Shown piece after piece: positions 24,601 through 35,500 of a stretch of DNA of 64,000 nt (the first letter of the stretch is position 1; each line of letters opens with the position of its first letter). The notes beneath the pieces are model-generated. The model was not told the origin of the DNA, did no database searches, and saw only the letters and a list, made by a program, of their open reading frames with translations. The translations under genes and the position numbers were made by a program. The stretch lies in NCBI GenBank assembly GCA_905250025.1, contig CAJNOJ010000209.1, positions 1-64,000 on the forward strand. Reading direction: 5' to 3'. This DNA comes from Adineta ricciae (taxonomy: Eukaryota; Rotifera; Eurotatoria; Adinetida; Adinetidae).

Positions 24601-27598
24601 TTGGATTTGGAGTATTTGAATCGAACTATTGGCTCAGATGGAATCCTATTTACTCTTGATGACTTGCAATTATACTTACAGAGACGCGGAAATTTAACTC
24701 CAGCTCAAATCGCACAAATTCGAGCTTATTTAGCTGCACAAAGAGCATCCAATCGAAGTATTTTCTCGAATGATACAAAACCATCGCACGACACGTCAAG
24801 ATTAGATGAAGTAAATTTGGAGCAGTTCTTGAAGAATTTATGGGCGTATTTAAACAATACGAATATTTCCAGTGATGTCGACAAGGCACTCTTTTCCATA
24901 GACAACATACGAGCTTATCTACAAGGTCGATTAAATCTATCGAAAAGCGATGAAACAAAAATGCAATCGTTTTTAAATAAATATTCAACGTTAAGTAAAA
25001 ACACTCTCAATGCAACGAACACAACCCTTTCCCCTTCGGAGCACCCGCACTTATGGTCGTCATTTTTTCGTTTCTCAGATTATTCGAGCACTAAATCATC
25101 AAAATCTCTTTCAGACATAGATAAAACAACAACAACAACTTCTACTACTACCACTACAGGCACTTCACTATCTCAGGAGAGAAATTCCATTCTTTCAACG
25201 ACCAGCAAAACATTTTCAGGTACAACTGATTCATCACAATTTACCGATGCATTTCAATCCTTGTATGAACTGACATCAGCACGAAAAACGGGTACATTCA
25301 TAACATCCGATGTACCTAGACAAACACTAACAATCACACAATCGGATATATCTTCATCAAGACATGATCAACAGTATTTCAAATCAACCCTTGCTTCCAT
25401 GTTATCTCCTTCAACTCAGAAACCAACATCACAAAAGGAATCGAACTACGATACTTCCAGAACATCACAGGTTTATTCGAGATCGTCACACTCGGATCAA
25501 ATGGAGACGTCCACCACTACTTTCTCAACATCGAGTTTCTTCTATTCTACACAGTCAGTAGTAGCTGATAGAACTCCGCCACATTTGATTCCTACTAGTT
25601 CTCAAAGAGAAAGTTCGAAGCCGTATAGTTACTATCCGTCCCCACCAACACCTTTCTCGTGGTTGACTGATAGATATCGCCATGGTCTTACTTCTGACCG
25701 ATCTGCTTTTGACTCGACGTCGACACTTTTTCCTTCCTTTGATGCGCGGAGAACAGCATCAACGTACACTCCACCAAATTTTGATCTACAACAAGGATTT
25801 ACTACCACAAATCGTAGATTTCGTAGTCGAAAACAAAAGATTATCCGTTGGCAAACTCAATCAACACCAAGCACTACGATGTCTCCTATTCTCACCACTA
25901 CAGTAACCATATCTCCAGATGAATCAACCAAAACTTCGAGTATATCAGATAAACTTCTTCGAATACCATCTTAATCCGATTTACGTTTTAGATCATCTTT
26001 CAACAACTGTGACGCCAACATCATTATGGTATGCTCAACTCGACCCCTTCAATCAACAGCAAACGATAATTGTCAAACCACCATCAAATCGAAACGATCC
26101 TAACACATTCCTATCAAATGAACTTCTCAATGAACTGTTTCACAATATTTCCACATCATCAAACTCATCCGTTGACAAATCAGTGTATTTTGATCTAATT
26201 GATCATCCTTCATCTTCGTGGAATCTTTCCGTTCAATCCAATGATAGTTTCATACTTGACATTGCATTACCATTGTCGAATTCTACAAGTCAAACCAACT
26301 TGACATTTACAACAATTGAAGCCGAACGTTTTTCGACGAATATTCTCGGCAAATCAGTTCATTTTCAAATAGACCGTGTTCAAGCAAAACAATTCTCTTT
26401 AACAATGAATAATACTGACAATGAAACCGAATCAAACCGTCGAATTCAACATTTATCCGATGTTACTATTGGTCACGTAACAAGTGAACAATTTCATTTG
26501 ACTCTACGTCAAACGGACAACATCAAGCTGCACGTGCAACAAGTCGATACGGCAACAGCCGAACTGCAACTCGATGATAACTTTTGTTCCAATAAAAGTA
26601 GTCTAGCGATCAATTTAAATCTTTCAAAAAATGGTAAATACAACTTCTCCTTCTGTCTACTTCTTCGATTTCGATTCTATTTAGGAACAATTCGTTACGG
26701 TAACCGTACACCTATTCACATTGGACCAGTTTTCACTCGAGTACACATGCCTCAACAATCCTGTGATCGTGATCAACCATTAGCCTTATTTTTCGATATA
26801 TGTGAACGAGATAATCCATGTTCGAATGGTGGCACATGTATTGCTCTCATGCCAGATTTCAATGATACATCTTACTCTTCGATCAAAATAGGACAGATTG
26901 GTTACAAATGCAATTGCCCATTGCATACAACTGGTGACCACTGTGAAGTTTTCCAGTATCCATTAGGATATTGTTTCAATGGTGGAACTCTTCTACAGAT
27001 CTATGATCGGTTCAATAAATCGGTTGAAAAATGTCTTTGCGCTGCAGATTTCTATGGGACATTTTGTGAGCAATATGTTGATAATTGCGTTGGAGTGACA
27101 TGTTCAAATCATGGTATATGCATAGATGATATTGAATCACACAAATGCTCGTGTTTCGATGGATTCTACGGTGCTGCGTGTGAGCGAAAACGCATACAAA
27201 CAGTTATTCTCCAAGCAGCAACTCGATCGTTTGGCATCATTGCAATATTACTGATTAGTGCCATCGCTTGTTTGGTTGTTGCAAGTGACATTCATACGTA
27301 TATCATGCGTAAACAACAACGGAAACTTTTATTAGAGAAAGCACCACGTGTCACCTCGGAAATCTTGGAAAATTCAGTTCTTTTACTTGGATTCGGTGAT
27401 GCTCCAATTGAAATGAATGATCTTACAAATATTCGTATTATGCGAAGAGGAAAACGTTTGAAACATCGGCCAGCGAAACGAAGAGCACGAATACGAAAGA
27501 CAAATGGGAAACTGCCCATTGCAAAAAGGCAACTTATTTCAAAAGCATCCACCGAACCTGAACTCATAGCAATTCGACCTGCTGAAAACAATGTTTAA
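15622..27598 (+). CDS. Giant repeat glycoprotein with EGF-like modules and membrane anchor (about 3,800 aa)
   Basis: Not a family I recognise. Exon 1 (15622-15712) encodes a signal peptide (core ILFFVQFILLV; Met at 15661 is an alternative). Later exons: 15773-15822, one unresolved small exon or more between about 15880 and 16158, then 16159-16880, 16932-17128, 17181-17216, 17324-25939, 25992-26633 and 26685-27598. Order: signal peptide; a ~350-residue Cys-poor ectodomain of beta-propeller-like character; 26 repeats with core DDLRSYLQGRxNLS; a ~300-residue Ser/Thr-rich stalk; a beta-rich domain; EGF-like Cys clusters (about 26,760-27,190); a transmembrane helix (FGIIAILLISAIACLVVA); and a basic ~100-residue tail. 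The large exon alone codes 2,872 residues. Likely a heavily N- and O-glycosylated cell-surface or matrix protein. The 5' exon chain is the uncertain part. Confidence 0.8.
17217..17323 (+). other. Intron of the giant gene that encodes a membrane helix if retained
   Basis: Splicing CCT G|gtagg to ctatag|TC ATT joins the upstream ectodomain to the 2,872-residue repeat exon in phase. If the intron is kept, the same upstream frame runs on through a hydrophobic stretch (SLFALIVVLIFVPHIITCL) and stops at 17321-17323. That would give a short membrane-anchored isoform without the repeats. Confidence 0.6.
19712..20486 (+). repeat. Copy 1 of a 775-bp near-identical internal duplication
   Basis: Covers repeat cores 7-9. 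It matches 22760-23534 at a fixed offset of 3,048 bp (1,016 codons) with no gaps. I count 7 mismatches, six of them in the first ~200 bp. The next ~510 bp are identical, including synonymous positions. Confidence 0.95.
22760..23534 (+). repeat. Copy 2 of the 775-bp near-identical internal duplication
   Basis: Covers repeat cores 18-20 and pairs with 19712-20486. Similarity stops abruptly at both ends: upstream linkers differ, and downstream one copy continues into core 10 while the other continues into a different core (21). This marks discrete duplication or conversion boundaries. Confidence 0.95.
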
Positions 27599-29521
27599 CA
27601 CTTTGAACTTTTCTCTCTGCTTAGTTTCTTTTGCTTGTATTTGATATCCATATTTGATAGTATAAAGAATCTCTTCATTGTCTCTTACAATTCAAGCGTT
27701 TTCTTATCAACGGAATGATGAATACTTTCCTTGTCATAGGAAACAAAAGCAGTTGGTTGTTCTTACATAAAAAGAACATATCTTAGCACAATTACATGCA
27801 TAATTGACCAACAGTTGTTCGGAAATATTAATGATCCCTTCGAGTCAATCGTTTTGTCATATGTAGCATCGTCGTACCGGTCAATGTTGACATTTACAGA
27901 ATTGAATATGAAATGAAATCACAGCATACGCTTGAACATGGCTGATTTCCACCGATGTGAGAAGTATGTGTTTAATAAAAGAATACCTCGCACGTCTCTT
28001 CTCACAATTGCATCATCGTACAGAGAGAATGATCAGATAACGAATAAGATCATTTGAATTCAAATGTGTAGAAGTAAAATGTAAACAAACTCTTTTCTAC
28101 AGATTAACAAACGTGTGATGAAATTGATTAAATCAATAGACGTGATGTTATCCAAGAAGAAAAAAAGAATGACACCGTGTGCAGTGATTTGCATATGATA
28201 AAAAATGGTTGAACATAATTCTATGGAGAAAATATCATCAANCCACATGCTGTTTAAATGTTTGTTTTACCCACATGGAGAGAAAGAGAGATCATTGATC
28301 TTTTCCTTTTGATAGATGTCTTACGAACGTGCCTGAATGTTTCCTATTCTTCTTTTTCATTTCGAATGTATCAGCAGTTATGTGTATGTCGAAATGCATA
28401 CTGATGAGTTTTTATATTGACTGTTGTCTTTTGTGACGTTCATTACGTCATGTTGATCTTCTTGCAGAACAAATGACATGTGAGAAATTAATGATCCGTA
28501 TCAGATCGAATATTGACGTTTGAAAGCGAAAGACAAGAAGTAACGAGATCAATGAGAATACTTACAGCCATTGTTGAGATGAATGGATGAAAATAACGAA
28601 AAATAACAAGGAGAGATTCTTCATCGTTGAGATTAAATGGGATATGTCAGTGAGAAAACATCGTTGTGAATGATTTATGTCTAATATATTGTTGTCAATC
28701 TTCTCATTGACTTGATAAGATCTGGTTCGAGGATAAGATTGACGAGCAGAAAATGAACTAACAAGGAGAAACGATTCTTCTGCTTATTGTTGCGTATATC
28801 GAAATGAAGGTGTTGATGATGTCGATGAGAATATCGATGCTTAGAGAAGAAAAAGAGAGAACGAATGAGAGAAGTTAATAGCGATTGGTTGTTCATCCAA
28901 TATGAAGAGAAGAGAAACTGTATAATTTTCTTCTATTCTCTTTCTCTCTCTCTGTCGCTTTATTCATGGGAGTTTGTATGAGTATTTCTAACACTTGAAT
29001 GACAAGTCTCTATTCGCTCTCTATATCACACAATCAACTGATTTATGTGCACAGTTGAGTCAATTAGTGTCACATTCGAGAGAGACTGACCAAGTGAGAG
29101 ATTACTAATGTGTCTGCTACTACTGACCAAATGCGATTTATTGCAATATTAGTTTAGATCGATTTTCTTTCATACAGTTTGATCCGATGATCATTGATCA
29201 AACGTAAACTCATCAAAGAAAACAACTCGAAATAGCCAAATTTAATTAATTGAAAGGTTTCATATCTTACAGAACAACATTTTATTTTTCCAGAGAAACG
29301 GGAAATGTTTGTTAGAGAACGTTGCCAACATGTGTGCGGTGACTTTCACCTTGAAAGAATTGTAAAACCACAAAACAAAGTTATTGCACCATCAGTATGA
29401 AATGACATCTGTTGTGTATATAAAAATATGTTTTTCCTCTAACTTGCACTACTTTTCTTCGGAGCTCTTTGAAGTAACAAGAAAAAAAAAGTTTGGTTTT
29501 GAATTGACCTACACGAGCAAG
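27599..29521. other. Intergenic region with one ambiguous base
   Basis: About 1.9 kb of AT-rich sequence with no convincing reading frame; the short frames on the minus strand lack motifs. One N sits at 28242. A CT-rich run lies near 28,935-28,955. It probably contains the 3' untranslated region of the giant gene and the promoter of the PARP gene. Confidence 0.5.
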
Positions 29522-32500
29522 ATGGATTATAATTCATCAGATGAATCAGATGGGAATGTTTTGGCAAACAAAAAGAAATTGGTTAGTGACCTTGTTAAGC
29601 TTTGTTATTTTTGTTGTTTCGAGTAATTGGTATCTATAGTTCGTTTTTTTTCCTATAGAAATCGACAACAAAACGCAATGCAAGTGATGAAGCACAATTG
29701 AAGAATGGGTTAATGAAGCCGTCTATGAAAAAGAAAGCGTCGAGCATGACAAAGACGAGTCAACGAGTAATGATAAGAAATCAAATGAGTGGATATAAAC
29801 AATGATAAATTTTGTTTTTTTTTTGCAGAAATCGGTTCAGCCAGATCAGAATAGAAAGGGACTCAATGGCAAATATTGGACGGTAAGTGAATCGATTTGA
29901 TTGTTCAGCTTAACCATCGAAACTAATCGTTTTAGGATGCTTTATCGAAGCGAGTTGTGAATGGTAAGCATACTGATGAAGATTCTTCGTCAGATGACAC
30001 TTCTTCAACATCCACATTGTCCGAAGAATCTGGGAGTACAACCTCAGTATCATCATCATCATCTGATGATGATGATGATGTTCTTTACGAAAAACAATCG
30101 TTTGTTACGTGCCGAGGTGCAACAGATACATTTTATTTATGTCAAATCTTGAAGGATGTTTATCAAAATACTAAGAAAATTCCAATCCGTTGGTGTTCAG
30201 TCATCGGCGAAGATGGTGATAATACGAAAATTAGTACTAAAACACAATTTAAACTCAGTTACACGGATACTCTTGATCCAGCAGCGATTCTACTCGGTGT
30301 ATCTTCTGTGATTGAACATTCAGGTGGCGTCTTTTCATTGAAAAAACAAGATATCGTTGATAGTAGTCGTTTATTGCAAAAATCCATTCGTGGTGAATCG
30401 CTTTCGTCGGATGATATGATGGATTTATCGACTGAACATCCACCTTCATCTAAATCCAAGAAGGCCACTAAACATATTCGTTTCAATTCAGACGAAGATG
30501 AAAGTAGTTCTTCTTCTTCAGAAGCATCGACAACAGAAGTTCCAGTAAGTAAAAAACGTAAACTCGGCTCAGCCAACAAGAAATCTCGAAAACAACCACC
30601 GAAAAAACGAACACGAAAGACATCAGATGGGTCGGATGACACAACAAGTAAGTTCACTCTTTGTTTGAAGAATCTTCCATCGGAAGCAATTAATCCTTAA
30701 TAGCCAAGCGAAAACCACGACGAAAGAAAAACGTTCCCGACGACGACGAAGAACATGATGATGATGAAATGGATACATCAACAACCAAGAAAAGTAAAGA
30801 TTCTCTCGTGAAAAAGTTCGATCAACGTACAAATGTTTTCTTTTCATTTAGAAACAAAACCTGCACGCACGCCAAAAGTGCAATTATTCAAAGTTCATAG
30901 TAACAGCTCACTGACGAAAAACCCAACAGTAACGGTTTACAAAGCAGAACCGTTCTTTGAAGACAAGTAAACCAGAACATTTGCTTAAACCAGAAGACAT
31001 ATTCGATTTTTTCTAGTCTACCTGTTCCTTTCATTTCGTCGTATGTTCAAAGTAAATTAGCCATTCGTGCTGTTAACTTAAATGATGCCAAATTATTAAA
31101 AAGTCTTATTAATGATACCAATCACGTTTGTTCGGTAAGATGACGGATTAGTCGAAGAGAATCTTTATAAACTTTTTCATTGATTTGACTAGGTCCATGT
31201 ATATCGAAGTCTATTTACTGATTTAACGGCTGTCCATTACGCAATCAAAAGTAATAATATCGAATTAGTGAAAATCTTACTTGATGATATCAAATCGCCG
31301 AAAAAAACTCGATGTCCATTTCCAACGATTTCAATGGTTCGACAAAGTACTGGAAAGTAATGATAAAAAATTTGATGCCATCTCTGTCATAAAACGGATC
31401 TAATACTTCTAGCGCCAATACTCACACATTTGGTTTTCGTACGATGAAATTAATGGCAAGTCGTGGAGCTAAAGAAGGCAATGATGCATTGAATAAAGTA
31501 ACTAAGTTTTGAATTCGATTGAGAAATCGTCGATGATTTCTTCCTTGTCTAGGATTCTATGTCAGCGGAAGGATTTCATAACGTTAGAGAACTCGTCTCT
31601 TTTGCTTTACAAAACAACTGCTCACGGGAAATGTACGATTTCCTAATCAAAACGTACAAAGACTCAGTAAGATTTCTTCTGGATTACCCTCAAGAACATG
31701 CATTCAAAATATTGCTTTCCGTAGTTACGTGTGGAGAGTATTTACGATAATATTTATAAAATCATCGTCGCCGGCCACCATAAATTAGCTGCAAGTATTG
31801 TTGGTGATGTTAAAGAGAACACATTTCACGGTTTCAATGCTCTCCATCATCAAGTTTGTTTCTGAGCAATCATCTTTCATAAAGTCAACAAGATTCTGCT
31901 TATTAAGGTTCTACTTTATGATACTGAAGATATAACCATCAATCGAGTAGCAAGTGTTGTAAAGAAAACTCGAGAAAATTCAATGGTGCGTTTACATTCA
32001 ATGATTTGCTCGGATACAAATTACATTTTCTTTAGATTACACCGATACATTGCGCAGCAATCAATCCAAATAGCAAATATTTGAAACAATTATTGAATGC
32101 GATGCCGGAATACAACATTCTCGATAAATACGATCGCCGACCAATTCATTATGCTGCAGCATGCGAAAGTTCAGAACCACTTGAATTTCTTTTATCAAAG
32201 TAACTAACTTGAATTTCAAAGTTCAAATCTGATTTGCTTTTTCCTAGACACGTCAATATGAACGATGTTGATCGTGGAGGAAACTCTCCCTTACACATCG
32301 CAGCTATGCATGGTCGCGCACATAACGTCGAACTTTTACTTCGTACTGCGAAGGAACAATCCGAAGGGAACGAAGATGAAAATGAAGTTCAAGAGAAATT
32401 TGGTTTAGCATGTATCAATCGAATGAACAAATCGCGATTCTATCCATTACACTTAGCTGTGCTCAACAATCATCTGGTATGTACACTACTATTCAATCTA

Positions 32501-35500
32501 TCCGGATAACAAATTCCATTCGCTTAGGATTGTGCCAAGATTCTTCTTGATTATGACGCTCCTATCAATGTTGTAACTAGCGCAGCACAAAAGATTACAC
32601 CATTGATGTTCGCCTGTCAGAAAGGTTATTTAGAAATCGTTCAATATCTGATTAGCAAAGGTGCAGTAGTTGAAGCACGCGATCGTTTTCAACGAACGCC
32701 GCTCATTCACGCATGTATGTGCGGAAATGCAAACGTTGTTTCGCATCTATTACATATTGGTGCGGATCCTAATGTTTTCGATTCATCGATGAATACTGCT
32801 TTACATTACGCCATTGCTTATGGTTGGTATTTCTGTGTGAAAGTGTTACTCGAAGCAGGAGCAAATTTGAACTGTATAAATTGTTGGCAAACGACATGTT
32901 TAGCCATCGGCTTTCTCAAAGGACATTATGGCCTTTGTGACTATCTTCTTACTGAGCACAATGCTGACATTAATTTTACAACGGATGATGGCTTGTCGTT
33001 AGTTATGTTAACTGTTAGTCAAGAAATATCCACGTCGATTGTAGAACAGTTGGAATATGTAGTTGAAAAACATAATGCAGATTGTACAATTGTGGACACG
33101 AACGGTAGCAATGCCGTAAGTTTATTCTTTGATGTTGATCTTTTCTCACTTACGACTGTTCTCGGTTTAGTTTCATTATTTAGCTGGCAATTTATGTAAT
33201 CAGAATAGTACCTATCTTGTAAGTGAAATCCAGTAAAAAGTGTAAGGAATTCTAATTGAAAATTTTTGATAGGATGAAACTTCGAAGAAAACTCTACATG
33301 AGAACTATTTCAAAGTTGCACAAATCCTTCTTGATCATAATTGTGAACCGGATAAATTAAACTCCAAATTACAATCACCGTTGATGATTGCTCTTGAAAC
33401 GGGAAACTTCATTCTTGTCAATTATTTGATTGACAAAGCAAAAGTATCGATCAATGCTGACATTAGTTATAATGGCAAAACACTTTTACACTATTTCGCT
33501 CAAAAATGCGAAAGATTCGATCTCATGCAAGTTTTATTGAAATTGGTTAGTAAACGATTGATTTTCATACGAATTCATCCGAATTCCATTGTAGCCAGTG
33601 ACAGATGAAGTGAGAAAAATGGGTCAAATCTATGATAACAATGGTCGAACACCATTGCATTATTGTGCATCGATATTTGATCGATTCTGTCGTAAATTCA
33701 AAGTGAGTTCAGATGGAAATGAGTATTAACAAAACACTTAATTATGATTTGTTAGCTTTCAAAAGGTACTGAAAAGCTAGAGAAACGTTATCAATCGATT
33801 GTTCGAATGATCGAATACTGTTTACAATCTGCTGAATGTGATCCCGATGCTGAAGTCAAATCAATTGATCAAGTGAAAAATTCTGAGACCGAAGAAAACA
33901 TTGAAGACGATGGTGACAATATGGATGAGCCTGCAGAAGAAAACGAGGAAGATCATAACGAAAGTTCCAGTAGTAGTAACGAGGAAGACAAAGATGGAGA
34001 TGAGACGGAAAAAGAAACACCTGTTGAAGATGAATCATCGGATGTGAAACTAAAAGAAACAAGTATATTTTCATTACTTCATACTGTTCGATTCATTGAT
34101 CAAAGCATAACACATCCTCTGGAAACTTTTCTGAAAAAAACCAACAAAGTCAATGGTTTACATCATGAAACTCATCGCACACCTTTGCTCGAAGCCATTC
34201 ATCTTCGAGAAGTCCATACTGCTCACATGTTAATCAAACATCCATCATGTGATGTTAATCTCGCTGCGTCGAAACTCTCCCGTGAACAACAGCAAACACC
34301 CTTAATATCAGCATGTCGTTTGCAATTATCGCCAATTATTCGAAGTTTGCTCGAACATAAGAAATGTCAGATTTTATCAAGCGATTCGAATAATAACCAA
34401 GCATTTCATTACTATTTACGAACATCAAATCGTATTAATGATTACATTGAACTATTGAACTTATTTGTCAAACGATTAACAGAAAGCACGAAAAATCCAA
34501 TGAATATTCCCGGCAAACACCAGCGTACGCCATTACACATTGCTGTGTATTATAACCTAGGTACAATTGATGCGATTACAAATATTGAAAAGATATTGAT
34601 TGAAAATGGAAGTGATTTGATGCTCAAAGATGATCTGGGAAATATTCCATTGCATAATGTATTCTTGAATAAAAATATCGGCGACGATCCTGTTGAACTA
34701 TGCGTTCTCCTCCTCAAAGCCATGAAATCCAAAGGAATCGATACGAAAAATAACGAAGGCAACACGCCGTTACATTTAGCAGTCGTAAGTCGTTTTACAT
34801 TTATTAGAAACTGTTGACTCAATTCGTTTATCTTAGGAAAAATGTTCGACAGTATGTGTCATGCTTCTACAAGAACATCAGGCTAGTTTATTGATTAAAA
34901 ATAATCTTTCTAATTCGATCGTCGGTACTTGTATTGCATCGGAACATCTGAATTTGTTTATAACGTTTCTTCAACAATCAATGGATATCGATTTAAGTAC
35001 AATGCATAAGGTACGTGTGGAGGAACCAGATACAAATGAAGAGGAACAGAGTTCTTCACTCGGAACCGTTGCCAAACGAGTAACCCATCGAGAACGAAAA
35101 TCAAAAGAGAATTCTTCAATTTGGAAATGGTATTACAGTCAAATTGACAAGAATGAAGAATACAAATCCTATTCATTGATGTACTTAATCATCCAAAGTG
35201 ATTGGCAAGGTGCATTATCATTAGTTCTAAACGATATCTCTCGTTTTCACTTAACATACATCCAAATCATTGAAACCGCAATAGCGAATGACAAATTGAA
35301 TCTTGTTCTTCGTCTTCTCTTACGTTTGAAGAATGAAACTTACTCTCCCGAATTGAATTCATCGAAACAAAATCTCTTTCATTTGATTGCGAACACAAAA
35401 CCATCCAATGAGTATCTTCTCAAACAAATTCTCGCTGCGCTCATTGAATACAAATTCAATTGGAACACACCGGATATCCATGGCTCGTATCCGTTACATT

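Larger units (their letters stand above)
17968..24985 (+). repeat. 26 tandem protein repeats, core D-D-L-x-S-Y-L-x-G-x-x-N-L-S
   Basis: I counted 26 copies of a ~30-residue core: two amphipathic stretches (DDLRSYLQG and QEAQIEAYLAKQ) joined by a turn holding an N-glycosylation sequon (NLS, NLT, NIS, NFS or NTS) in 23 of 26 copies. Cores are joined by ~60-110-residue Ser/Thr/Asp-rich linkers. Two linker types tend to alternate: one with LL-K-IP--DS--YN before ISKDDLRSY, the other with LLEHLN-T before FTxDDLQSY. The long unit is therefore about two cores. Copies 7-9 and 18-20 are nearly identical in DNA. Confidence 0.9.

Noticed and set aside
28060-28248. Minus-strand frame containing the ambiguous base
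   Set aside because: Short, motif-free and depends on an N; intergenic.
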